DNA of 28,447 bases from Pinguiococcus pyrenoidosus (taxonomy: Eukaryota > Sar > Pinguiophyceae > Pinguiochrysidales > Pinguiochrysidaceae). The stretch spans positions 1-28,447 of the forward strand of contig JAAMXY010000417.1 of assembly GCA_019677205.1 (NCBI GenBank), read 5' to 3'. Made by a program: the position numbers and the translations under genes. How positions within the stretch are numbered: position 1 is the stretch's first letter; the number at the start of each line of letters is the position of its first letter. The notes beneath the pieces were generated by a model, which searched no databases, was not told the DNA's origin, and worked only from the letters and a program-made list of their open reading frames with translations. Shown here piece after piece: positions 1 to 22,649 of the stretch.

Positions 1-13622
<13,622 letters not shown>

Positions 13623-13942
13623 TCGAAACCTTGAGAGGAGCGACGTCGTACACAAGTGCCTTCGCAGAAAGGCGCCTCGTGGCTTCTGGCTTTCGGCTCC
13701 AGGCTGTGTGCTCTGATTGCATCTCACATTAGTTGACTGTAGAAAAGGGGACAAACTGATAGACAACCACGTGATGATCACGAGACCGTCGACAAAAATC
13801 TTGAAATAAATTTAAACTTATTAGATTAGGTCTATTTGATTATAAAGTATGAAAATTACATGGAACAGTTAGAGAATCTCGCTCCGGCTCGAAAACGCCA
13901 CCGAACGCATCGATCTCTCCGTCTTCGCCGTCAAATTTCAAG
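13623..13942. other. Intergenic region between dynein and the DUF6817-like gene, with AT-rich island
   Basis: 320 bases holding the dynein 3' UTR and the promoter of the next gene. The first ~170 bases are of mixed composition. Bases 13796-13862 are strikingly AT-rich against the GC-rich surroundings and contain AATAAA at 13805-13810 and TATAAAG at 13841-13847. No open frame resembles a gene. Confidence 0.7.
13841..13850 (+). promoter_or_regulatory. Candidate TATA-like element upstream of the DUF6817-like gene
   Basis: The sequence tataaagtat lies at the end of an AT-rich island, about 93 bases before the ATG at 13943. A closely similar ttttaaagtat lies about 70 bases before the BRK1 ATG. 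Position and composition suggest a core promoter. This is inference: no transcription start is visible. Confidence 0.35.
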
Positions 13943-15587
13943 ATGAAAGCCGCCGCGAGAGGCTTGAGCCGCGCTTCCAAGCTGCGGGTAAGTTTTGTTG
14001 AGTTGACCTTGCACGCAACTCGCGTTTTTTCAGCATATCTTGCCTTTTGCCGCCCCTCAGATCCCCTCCGAGGTCACCAGCATCCTTCGCGGCGACTTTG
14101 GGCGCTTAGATCCAGATGTGCCTGACATGCTGCGTCTCCTGCGCGACAAGGGTGCCGGAGAGGTGAAGTTGTCCTTGCTGTTCTGAACCTTTACATGCGT
14201 GAAATAGGGCCTTCTGAGCGACTTCCAGTGGCCCAATTCCCCTTAGCAGCCCTTGTTTATGGCCCCAGAGCGCTTTACTCGCGACCTGGCAACTTCCTTT
14301 TTGGGTTGTCTTTAGTGCTGGCACAAGCATGGGAACTTTTACGCCCATCTGGTGAACACCTGGAAGATCCTCAGCTGCTGGAGAATGGACCAAGCGACCA
14401 CGCGGTGCGGGCTGTTTCACTCCGCGTACTCGAACAGCTACGTCAACCTGGCCGTCTTCGACATGGCCACTCGGGAGATGGTCGACGTCGTGGGAGCCCC
14501 GGCGGAGCAGTTGGTCCACCTCTTCTGCGTGATTGACAGGCATCACACCGTCACCGAGCAACTGGTGCCTGGCTTGCTCGCTGGCGACGCCCGAAGCTTG
14601 CGGCACTTCGAGGTAGAGTTGCGAGCAGCTTGCCAAAGGATTGATGATTGGCCTGCAGGCTCAGTGCGCTTCTTCCAAATGCTAGACGGGAGAGCCGCTG
14701 CCTGTGAAAGCGACCAGGGGAGACGAGAAGATTCTCGCGCCGGTCGCCGACCTCGTGCGCTTGCTGATCTTCACCATCGCGGATGTCGCCGAGCAGCACC
14801 ACTCATGGCAAGACGAGCTCATGAATGGCATGTACTTTGAAGGACAGAATGTTGGGATAGAGAAGCACCAGCCGATGGCGCTCTGGCCGGGGGATGGAAG
14901 GTTCGTGGCAGCGCAGCTGCGGCAGCTCTCCCATTGCTAAGCAAGTGTCTTGTGTGCGGACAGGCCAGGCCTTTGGATGAGCTTCACCAGTCGGGTTGCG
15001 AAGGCTGCTCGCGTGGCCACTGAACGAATGCGAACTTCCCGGGTCTCCTTGCCGGAGATCAATCTGCCTAGCATCTTTGACGGTTGCACCTCCCTGATCG
15101 GCGAAGACGACGAAGAGGCGGCCAGAGACCTGTACTGGTCAGTGGCAACCGCGGATCCCGCGTCTCTCCAGGGGGATGGCCTGGACGATGCGATCGCGAG
15201 ATTGGAGCTAGCCATATCCATTAATCCCTTCGTCGGCGAGCTGCATCAGCTGAAAGCTCAGCTGCATCTGGTGAAGGCTGGTCATGCGTCGGTACGCTGC
15301 CGCACTATTCCAAACGAAAGGCATTCTGCAGAGCTCATGTCTCTGCCGTCGTCGCTGTTGTGTATCCCTAGGAAAGACCAAGGCAGCTGGAAAAGGCGGA
15401 GGAAGCGGCGTCCCGTGCCATCGAGCTGCTGTGCCAATGGGGCTGCGCGTGGGACAAGCGAGCTCCTTGGGAGGGGCATCTTTCATGGAGCCGGGTCTTG
15501 CTTGAGCGGGCCGAGGAGGGCAAGCCATGGCCGACCAATTCCTGGGAGATCATCAGCTTCGGGATCGTGAAAGAGGCAGATCGCTGA
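13943..15587 (+). CDS. DUF6817-like protein of unknown function (400 aa, six exons)
   Basis: Exons 13943-13987, 14061-14162, 14316-14612, 14686-14900, 14964-15291, 15372-15587 (TGA); every junction is GT-AG and keeps frame, giving 400 aa. The core (about residues 50-150) reads CWHKHGNFYAHLVNTWKIL, then AGLFHSAY-like CGLFHSAYSNSY, then APAEQLVHLFCVIDRH. This is the pattern I associate with DUF6817: a His-Gly motif, an HS-Y motif and an acidic LF/YLFCxxDR motif, resembling HD-type metal sites. Exon 4 starts TGEPLPVKATR, exon 5 contains ARDLYW, and the C-terminus has AWDKRAPWEGHLSWSRVLL; I recall such blocks from algal and plant relatives. No signal peptide or membrane segment. The biochemical role is unknown, and assignment is from memory of the family, not from a search. 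Exon 4's acceptor (tag at 14683-14685) is fixed by an in-frame stop just upstream. Confidence 0.85.
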
Positions 15588-16047
15588 GACACGTCTTCCT
15601 TTGAGATTGTGATGGAGATTGAGAAACACCACGCTGCTGGGGACGTCACTCGCATTCCTATGTAATCATGGTGCGACGAGTCGCGCTGGTGCTGGTGCTG
15701 GTGCTGGTGCTGGTGCTGGTGCTGGCGCTGGGCGAAGCTCCTCCGCATACCGTTTCAATAGCATGACGATGAGTGGCGATCTGCCCGTCGGCGTGAGAAG
15801 ATCGAGTGAGAATCGGCAAGCTTCAGAAGCGCCTTGGAGACTGAACGTAGGGAACACAGATCCTTTCGTCGCGTGTTAAGCACGAGGCGGCCAGAGTTGG
15901 CGCCAGCGCTCAGCAATCAGATGCCAACAAGCGACGTTGCTAGACCTACGGGACACCGCCATGCAGGAGAGAAGCTGCCAGAGGGTTTGGCATGCTCACG
16001 CTCGGTCGCCGGCACTTCAACAGAGAGTTGCCGGAGGAGGAAGAGAT
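15588..16047. other. Convergent intergenic region
   Basis: 460 bases between the stop of the DUF6817-like gene (+) and the stop of the PT-repeat gene (-), therefore mostly two 3' UTRs. It contains a GCTGGT hexamer array at 15685-15726. Short open frames in several directions lack splice support or recognisable motifs, and I see no gene. Confidence 0.7.
15685..15726 (+). repeat. (GCTGGT)n hexanucleotide microsatellite
   Basis: Six perfect GCTGGT units followed by one GCTGGC unit. It lies in the 3' intergenic region between convergent genes. Read on either strand it would give Gly-Ala or Pro-Ala type dipeptide runs, but no supported gene covers it. Confidence 0.95.
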
Positions 16048-17448
16048 CTATCCGTCTGTTATGCCCAGCGGAAGGCGCAAGCTGAAGCCGAAGCCGCCCT
16101 TGCGTTTGTCCAGGCTCTTGCGGACTTTCACCATAATGGCGTTCTCGCCGATCACGATCGGCATGCGGAATCGTACAAAGTTCTTCGAAGACAAGGTCGA
16201 ACAGGCTTGCTTGGTGAAGACCCGCTCGTTGTTCACCCACACGGCCATGCCGCCGTCAGCCACGGCCTCCACGGAGATCAGGTCGTCCTCGACAGCAGAG
16301 AAGAACGTCCGGGCGTACACAAAATCATTGCCGGCTCCGCAGGAGGCGCAGCAGGCATTGCGGTAGTGCTGCGCGAGGTCCACCGCGTAGCGGAAGACCG
16401 GGCACTGACCAGCGGCGCAGCAGGGAAGTTCTGACCAGCCATTGGCAACGTAGGGCGTCCATTGCGAGTCGGGGCCGAAGGCGTACTCGGCGTCCAGGTC
16501 GGTGGAGAACTCGTCCATCAGATCCCCGCTCGAGCAGTCACCGGAATGCGGCGGAGCTGGATGCGCTTTCGAGGAGATCTCCCACACCAGAATGCGGCCA
16601 TCAGGGGACAGATAGCTTCCATCGTACGTCCCTGTTTCGTGCGCAACACTAGTCGCCCAAGATCCTTCATGCTTGTCGCTCGGCGACAAACGCCGGCCTT
16701 CGTATCCCTCTCCTTCGTAGTAGCCTTCATAGTATTCGTACTCCCCGTAGCCGTTCTCACCATAAGACGAGTCTCCGTAGTCCCCGGCAGTCGGCGGATC
16801 TTCCGGAGACTCCGTCGGGTTCAGGGTCGGTAGCCCCGTAGGAAAGATACTGTCTTCGTACGTGTAGTCCATGCCCCCCTCCGAGAGCTGCGACTGGGGT
16901 GTCGGCATCGACGTGGGCACTTCTGTGGGGACTGTAGTCGGAGGCGCAGAAGGGGCTGCGGTTGGTGCAGAAGTCGGGTGGTAAGACGGCTCCGCCGAAG
17001 GCATAGCACTAGGTGCCACAGAAGGGGCTTCGGACGGTACCGCCGTCGGCACGAAAGATGGTTCAGCAGTCGGCACGAAAGATGGTTCAGCAGTCGGCGC
17101 ATAGGACGGCATGGCAGTCGGCGTATAGGACGGCATGGCAGTCGGCGTATAGGACGGCATGGCAGTCGGAGTATAGGACGGCATGGCAGTCGGAGTATAA
17201 GACGGCATGGCTGTCGGAGAATAGGACGGCTCCGCTGTCGGCGTCTTGCTTGGTGCAGCTGTCGGATAGTAGGACGGTGCTGCGGTTGGCATCTCGCTGG
17301 GCTCCGACGAAGGCAGCGGCGTCGGCTGCTTCGTGGAAGACATCACCGGAAACGGAGTCGGCATCGTCGTCGGCGGTGCCGAGGGCTGACCGGCGGCCAA
17401 GTATGGCATCAGGACCAAGGCTAGGAACACGATCTTCCGCAGCGTCAT
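16048..17448 (-). CDS. Secreted PT-repeat (PSxxPTAx) surface protein with Cys-containing C-terminal domain, 466 aa
   Basis: Single exon with TAG at 16048-16050. I chose the ATG at 17448 because it begins MTLRKIVFLALVLMPYLAAG, a good signal peptide (basic n-region, hydrophobic core, AAG cleavage site). An in-frame ATG 52 codons upstream would bury that signal. Residues ~21-190 are Pro/Thr/Ser repeats of the PSYTPTAM type, expected to be an extended, possibly O-glycosylated stalk. Residues ~220-253 are Gly/Tyr/Glu rich. Residues ~265-466 look globular, with eight Cys (including two CC pairs: LPCCAAGQC and ACCASCGAG) and an end resembling a PA14/galactose-binding jelly roll: DGGMAVWVNNERVF, then GENAIMVKVRKS and GFGFSLRL. 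PT-repeat secreted proteins are frequent in stramenopiles. Probably cell-surface or extracellular matrix; ligand unknown. No membrane anchor is visible after the signal peptide. Confidence 0.85.
   Translation of the reverse strand: MTLRKIVFLALVLMPYLAAGQPSAPPTTMPTPFPVMSSTKQPTPLPSSEPSEMPTAAPSYYPTAAPSKTPTAEPSYSPTAMPSYTPTAMPSYTPTAMPSYTPTAMPSYTPTAMPSYAPTAEPSFVPTAEPSFVPTAVPSEAPSVAPSAMPSAEPSYHPTSAPTAAPSAPPTTVPTEVPTSMPTPQSQLSEGGMDYTYEDSIFPTGLPTLNPTESPEDPPTAGDYGDSSYGENGYGEYEYYEGYYEGEGYEGRRLSPSDKHEGSWATSVAHETGTYDGSYLSPDGRILVWEISSKAHPAPPHSGDCSSGDLMDEFSTDLDAEYAFGPDSQWTPYVANGWSELPCCAAGQCPVFRYAVDLAQHYRNACCASCGAGNDFVYARTFFSAVEDDLISVEAVADGGMAVWVNNERVFTKQACSTLSSKNFVRFRMPIVIGENAIMVKVRKSLDKRKGGFGFSLRLPLGITDG
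17045..17284 (-). repeat. 24-bp coding minisatellite encoding PSxxPTAx units
   Basis: Ten consecutive 24-bp units run from 17045 to 17284, each starting gtcgg on the + strand. Units at 17117-17140 and 17141-17164 are identical. Those at 17045-17068 and 17069-17092 are identical to each other (the PSFVPTAE type). Flanking units are more diverged, consistent with recent expansion from the centre. The repeat encodes the stalk of the PT-repeat protein. Confidence 0.95.
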
Positions 17449-18539
17449 CCCCACGACTCCTGCTGTTCCGTGACGAAGTTGCGTAAGACTATGCTTCTGC
17501 CAGCACATCGATGAAACCGCGAGAAAAATGCGAGGCCAGGATGTCGGTCGTCGACGGCTTCGGGCAGCAAAACTGTCCCCCCAAATTTGAATGCTGTTGA
17601 GCAAGACTCTGGAAAGGACTCTGCACGACGCGGACGGTTCTTAGCGCCACAATCAAGCACTCGCCAGCCTCAGGATCGTACATGCGAGGGCTACGATCTC
17701 TCAGTGTGTGTTTCTCACCTTGGCTTTCTAGGATCTCCTGAGCGCTCTGCACGCGCTTGAGAAGCTCCAGCGCTGCTGCGGTGATGATCTGGGAAGAGCC
17801 TCACCATCCAAAGAGGTCGTCAGTCTTGCGCTGTGACAAAGCAGCAGCAAGGGTCCTGCATTGCCTCGTCGGGATCCTGGTTTATGCTGTTTACAAGGGG
17901 GAAAGAAAGGTGCGGCTCTTCCCGAACCAATCATGTGAGCGTATCGCCCTTTCCGGTGGTTGTCCGTAAACCGTGACCTGTTTGAAACACCTTATCAATG
18001 GGTATGACAGGGCCACAATCCGGATCAAAGCTCTCGCGGAGCCTGAGTGGCGAAGATGCAGCATTGGGCGATTCCGAGGCCTTCCTAAAGCAGAACTCGC
18101 GTCATCGCGTCGCCCAGAGATGTACCAATCGTATGCACACCTAGTAGCAGAAGCTGGAAGTCGCGCTGCCGAGACTGTCTTTCGTCCCAGGTTCGTCGAT
18201 TCTGCAGGTCAGAGGTAAAGCAGCAGAGCAGAAAAAGCAACAGTGCCGCGAGCTGAAGCTGAAATCAAGGCGGTGAACGTCTGCTCAGAGTGGCCTCACA
18301 GATCTTTATACTGATCTACGATTTTCGTGAAACTGTCTTTTCACTCTGTCACAGTCAGAATCCAACGATCCGTTTCATTTCTGCCTAACTTAAATATGAA
18401 AAGTAATCAAAACTAATAAAGAGTTTCAGATAGATGTGGTGATTCATTAGAAGTTGTTTATTTTAAAGTATAGATCCTTCAGCACCAGAGCGCCACAGAA
18501 ATCCTCGTGCTGTGGTCACGGGCGGCCCTTAAGTACAAG
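17449..18539. other. Divergent intergenic region between the PT-repeat gene and BRK1
   Basis: 1.09 kb carrying both promoters. The 17489-17800 stretch has an open minus-strand frame with a coiled-coil-like segment (ALELLKRVQSAQEILESQ). It is preceded by a plausible acceptor (cttcccag, minus strand) and contains a plausible donor (caag/gtgaga), so an unresolved small exon is possible; I could not build a gene. CCAAT pentamers occur at 17927-17931 and 18125-18129. Bases 18370-18475 form an AT-rich island just before BRK1, with AATAAA at 18415-18420. An 81-codon plus-strand frame at 17973-18218 has no recognisable motif. Confidence 0.55.
18462..18471 (+). promoter_or_regulatory. Candidate TATA-like element upstream of BRK1
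   Basis: The sequence tttaaagtat ends an AT-rich island about 70 bases before the BRK1 ATG at 18540. It shares taaagtat with the element upstream of the DUF6817-like gene. Proposed core promoter on position and composition only. Confidence 0.3.
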
Positions 18540-18840
18540 ATGGCGAGCGCGGACTCGATTCAGCGCGACTGGCAGCATCGGGAGCTGGTGGAGGTGGTGC
18601 AACTCAACGTGCTGCAGGTACAGCTGAAGCGCTGTTCGGAATTCCACGAACAGTTTCGTCTGAAGAGCGCCTTAGATCACGCACTTCCTCAACAAGTTCG
18701 ACATGTCCACGCGGTACAAGCTGGCGCGGATCTCAGAGCGCCTGGCGAACCTGGAGAGGACCTTGGAGTACTGCGACGCCGCTGTGAAGGGCGCCTTAGG
18801 CGACGGCGCCGATCCGTATTCCAGCCGACATGGGGCATAG
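18540..18840 (+). CDS. BRK1: BRK1/HSPC300-like subunit of the SCAR/WAVE actin-nucleation complex (80 aa)
   Basis: Exons 18540-18617 and 18676-18840 (TAG), with a 58-nt GT-AG intron in phase 0. The 80-aa product starts MASADSIQRDWQHRELVEVV and continues after the splice as ITHFLNKFDMSTRYKLARIS, then ERLANLERTLEYCDAAVK. This matches the BRICK1/HSPC300 family (~75 aa; human pattern QxDWxNREYIE, then IADFLNSFDMSxRxRLAxLxEKLxxLERxxEYxEAxV) along its length: a short N-terminal helix, then one long amphipathic helix that trimerises with SCAR/WAVE and ABI. It is the smallest subunit of the pentameric complex that activates Arp2/3 downstream of Rac. It is convergent with the kinesin gene, with 119 bases between stops. 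The unspliced frame reads through to a different sequence, so only the spliced model gives the family. Confidence 0.92.
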
Positions 18841-18959
18841 ACGAAGGATTCGTTGTTGAGTGGCGTTTCTGAGCAGCGTCGATTCACTTCAAAGTGGCGG
18901 CGTCCAAACGCGACAACTTGCGCGGTCGTGGCCGTCTTGGCGGGCCAGCAGCTCCTGCT

Positions 18960-21543
18960 CTAGGACAGACTTCGCACGTGCTCCTCGAGCTCCTCGTTGC
19001 GCTTGGTCAGGAACATCACGTCCTTGACCATGTCGTTCAGGAGGGTCACCTTCTCGTCGTACTTCGCTTGCATCTTCGCTCGCTCGTCCTCGAAGAGGTC
19101 CATCAAGGATTCGAACATCCTGGGAAGCGTTTAGCAGCGAGCATCAGCCGCTGCGAATGAGCATGAACCGGCAAGGCATCGAAACCTCTGGACTTACTTG
19201 TACTGCTCTGGGTCCACCTCTTTGGTGTCGTCTTTGGTTTCGGCGCTAGTGGCTGGGTCTGGACGCGGCGGCGGTCGGCTGTCCTCGCGTGCCTGCCCCT
19301 CTGGCTTGGCCAGATCGTGGCTATCGAGAGCGGCGTGAAGCGACGATACCTCGTTCCGCTTTGCTTCCACCTCCCGGTTCTTCGCTTCGTACTTGCCGTT
19401 GAGTTGCGCGACCGTCTGATGCGCGTGGAGCAGGTCCTGCCGCAGCGTCTCCGCCTCTTCCTGCGCGGTCTCAAGATCCACTTCCGAGTCCGCTACGCGC
19501 CCTTCCAGCTCGGATATCTGCGCCGCCATCTCGGCTCGTTCGACCTCCACCTCTCGTTTCTCCCGCTCCAGCTGGAGAATGCGACCCTCGAGCAGCTCCT
19601 TCTCCTTGTTGAATTCCAGCTGAAGCTTCCCCTTGAACACAGCGAGCTGCTGCATGAACTGCAGCCTCTGCGCCGTCTTCTCTTCCGTCATCTTCTCGCG
19701 TTCCTCCTTGAGGGAATCGTGCAGCACTTTCTCCCGCTCCCGTTCCCACTCCTTCTTCATCTCCTCTCGGACGGCCTCTTTCATCCTCTCGTTGACGTCG
19801 AGGAGCTCCGCCTGCGTGACGAGATTCGCTCGCTCTTCCGTCAGAAGGTCCTCCACCTCACGGAGGCGCCTCTTGATCTCCGACAGCTGATCCCTGCAGT
19901 CGACCATCGTCTCCTTCTTCTCCTCGATCGCGGTGATGATGGTGTCCATCTGCGCCTCCACATCCTCCTTCTCCTTCCCTTCGAGATCCTCGAGCTGCTT
20001 CTGCAGCACCTGGAAGCTCGCAATCTCATTCGCAAGGCCTGTCTTCAGGTCCACGTACTCATCCTTGCCGGTGCGCTGCTTGCGAAGCAGCGTCTGCTTC
20101 TCGTTCTGCAGGCGCTTGATTGCCTTCATCTTGTCCAGCTTCTGCTGCCGAACCAAGTCCATGGTGCTCGTGATGGTCGTCTGCAGGTTGCGCTGGCGCT
20201 CGGCCTCCAGCTCCCGAGCCAGCCGCTCGCGCTCTTCCCAATTCAAGTTCTTAGCCTCGTCGCGCTCCCGCTCCAGGTCCTCAAGGCGCTGCCGGAGCGC
20301 CTCGTCGGCCTCACCGTTTCCCACCGCCGCGGCGGCCCCACCGCGCGCCAGCTGAGCCTTGAGGGCCTCAATCTCCTGCTTCAGCTCGCGGATCATCCTC
20401 TCGTTCACGTCCTCGTTCTTCACGACGCTGTTCTGAATGCTCTTGGCGCGGTTCGCGTACTTGAGCGTGCTCAGGGTCTCGTCGAAGTTGTTGTCGGCCG
20501 GGGAGATCGCGGCCAGCATGATGGTTCCCGAGTTTCCTCCGAGCGACTCCTGCAGCAAGCGCGTCAGCTTCGAGTCTCGATACGGAATGTGCGCCCCCTT
20601 CTGCGCCTCGCTGAGCTTGTTGATGACCGTTCCCAGAGTCATGAGCGACTTGTTGATCATCGCTCCTTCCTTCAGCGTCGAGCCGGTCGCGCCCGTCTTC
20701 GCCGCGCGCTCACTGCCCGCGAGGTCGACCAAGTTGACCGCCGAGGTGAGCGCCGTGGAGCGCTGCAGGTCCCCGATTTCTTCGGTCTTGTGCTGCTCCA
20801 CGCGGATGGTAAACACCGAGTGCGACCGCGACGACGTGGCGTTCATCCGCGTGGACGCCACCTTGCGCACGGTGCTGCCCTGCTCCAGCAGCCGTATGAC
20901 GTCCTCGTTGGTGCGCACGAGGATGATCGCCAGGTCCTGCACGTAGATGCCGGTCTTGGGATTTTCCCGGATCTGCAGCGCCTTGTCACTGGGGTTCAGC
21001 AGGTCCTTGACGACCTCGTTGTAGATCTCCAGGTACGACACAGACATGAGGAACTTGTTGCTGTCGTCTTGCACCTCGGCCACCTTTCCAAACAGCTCCT
21101 CGTTCAGCCGCGGAATGATACCCGGCATCTCAGGCGAGCCCATCATCGTGTGCGTCTTGCCGGACCCCGTCTGCCCGTAGGCGAAGATGGTCGCGTTGAA
21201 GCCATCCAGCGCTTTGGCCACCACCGGCGCTCCCAGGTCCGTGTACACGCCCTATCCAGGAAGACATGCATTCGGAGTATACGAGAAGACAAATGAGTGG
21301 CGAAGCCCCAAAAAAGGTGGGCGAAAAGATTGCGTAAATGCTTAAGGGTTTACTTACTTCTTGCGTACTTTCGTCGTCGTAAGCGAAATCAAAGGTGTAA
21401 ACGCGTGGTTCTTTGTCTTCTTCCGGGTCCGACACGCGTACTTCGCGCCCAGAGCGCACCTCGACGATGCTGTCGCAGCCCAGGTCGCGCTCGCGGCCAT
21501 TAAAAGGCCGGACGCGCACCGCCACGCGAATATTCTCCGACAT
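18960..21543 (-). CDS. Kinesin, N-terminal motor, kinesin-3-like motor domain (799 aa)
   Basis: Exons on the minus strand: 21543-21358, 21251-19198, 19119-18960 (TAG); introns of 106 and 78 nt, GT-AG, in frame. Plus-end-type microtubule motor. The motor domain spans residues 1-~336: start MSENIRVAVRVRPFNGRE, P-loop GQTGSGKT (88-95), switch I NATSSRSH (199-206), switch II DLAGSE (238-243), INKSLMTLGTVINKL, and IPYRDSKLTRLLQESLGGNS. The neck reads VVKNEDVNERMIRELKQEIEALK, and a WEER motif (400-403) recalls the WEEK motif after kinesin-3 necks. Residues ~375-690 are near-continuous coiled coil, 690-745 are Pro/Asp-rich and probably disordered, and the last exon (747-799) adds a short coil (MFESLMDLFEDERAKM). 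No FHA or PH domain is visible, so subfamily placement is tentative; kinesin-2 is an alternative on position in a flagellated cell, but the neck argues against it. Confidence 0.93.
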
Positions 21544-22136
21544 CCTTCAGCTGAAGCTGCGTATGTTGCCAAAGTTTCAGCAGCGCGTCACCTGCATGTG
21601 GAGCTGGTGCTGTTTACAGGAGACGCAATCGGGAAAATGACACCTTGACAGCAGAATGTGAGTGGTCTGTGTTGCGAGAATTCTGCGGAAATAGTTTGGT
21701 TTGCGGCGGTGTTTTAGTTGCGCAGATCGAAAATGGCGCGAAAAACAATCCTGGGGTAACGGTGTCGAATTTTGCGGGAATAAGGATGTTGCCGATGATG
21801 ATTCGTCCACTCATGAATGAGGAAAAGGAAGAACAGTGAACCGGATTGGTTTCGTTTCTCCATTGCTGAGCCAATGGTGTCAGGCCTGGTCACTTTTCCC
21901 CCTAAACTACATGTGGGGAATCTCATCGCAAGTTCTAATTTAACTTTTGGTTGTAGCCAACGAAGATCCACTAATCCGGGAACATCTCTTATGTCTCTTA
22001 ATATAAGGCATTATTATCGACCGTGAGAGAGTCGTTGGTTCCAGACGGATCCCTCTCCCTTCCATCAGCAGACGGTTAAACCATCGCGGTTCCCATCTCT
22101 CCAGTGGGCCTCTGCCGCCCCCACTGCCACCGGGTC
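21544..22136. other. Divergent promoter region between kinesin and the 135-aa gene
   Basis: 593 bases between two start codons on opposite strands. Two CCAAT boxes face opposite ways: attgg at 21845-21849 (minus) and ccaat at 21871-21875 (plus). An E2F-like octamer gcgcgaaa lies at 21736-21743. The 21930-22020 part is AT-enriched (taatataagg, attattatcg), about 130 bases before the plus-strand ATG. No open frame here looks like a gene. Confidence 0.5.
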
Positions 22137-22649
22137 ATGGAAGGGCCGTTCTGGTGCTACCTTCCTGCGAAGCGCACCAAGAAGGCCGCGCTGGAGTTGG
22201 ATCCGCTGAGCTTGGAGAGAACGGGTGCGTAGGCCTTTGCTTGCTTTTGCGCCCTGTGGTCGCTTCTCCCGGTTCCACAGCGATCCTGCCTCATTCTCGT
22301 CCTACTGACGGGCACTTGCAAACCCTTAGCTCGACTCTTGCCGAACGACCTGCCCGCGCGGCAGTCGGAAGTCGACGTGAGCAAGGAGCAGAAGGTCATC
22401 TCGAGCGGCCTGGCTGCCTTGCTGCTGGAGCAGGAGCGCCGGATTGCCGAAGAGAAGCGGCGGAAGAAGAGGAGATGGTTCAGCCACTTGGACCCTGCCT
22501 ACGTGCGCTTCTTCAGCGACGCGTCTCGGAAGGAGAGGCTGAGGAAGCTTCTGCTAGCGGACTTGTATGTGCTTCCGGAAGGCCTGAAGTTTGCGACGTA
22601 CGTGGATTTCATCACTGAGCGCCCCAAGCCGGGTCGAAGATACCCGTAG
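22137..22649 (+). CDS. Orphan basic protein, 135 aa, two exons
   Basis: Exons 22137-22224 and 22330-22649 (TAG), with a 105-nt GT-AG intron in phase 1. The ATG at 22137 gives MEGPFWCYLPAKRTKKAALE; splicing at gtgcgt and cccttag gives LERT-A-RLLPNDLPAR. I do not recognise the family. The middle is a charged helix with a strongly basic run (EEKRRKKRRW) that could be a nuclear-localisation or nucleic-acid-binding patch. The C-terminal half (SHLDPAYVRFFSDASRKERLRKLL, given here in part, then LYVLPEGLKFATYVDFITERP) looks compact. There is no signal peptide or membrane segment. Open reading on both sides of a clean, phase-compatible intron supports a real gene; function unknown. Confidence 0.65.

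Noticed and set aside
15619-15879. Gly-Ala repeat frame across the GCTGGT array
   Set aside because: A simple-repeat artefact in a convergent 3' intergenic region, without splice support or flanking conserved sequence.
17045-17284. CRISPR-like array
   Set aside because: The regular 24-bp units are contiguous with no spacers, and they encode PSxxPTAx repeats in a secreted protein.
17449-17604. Upstream in-frame ATG (17604) as start of the PT-repeat protein
   Set aside because: It would add 52 residues in front of an evident signal peptide and place the hydrophobic segment internally. The ATG at 17448 gives a standard secretory N-terminus.
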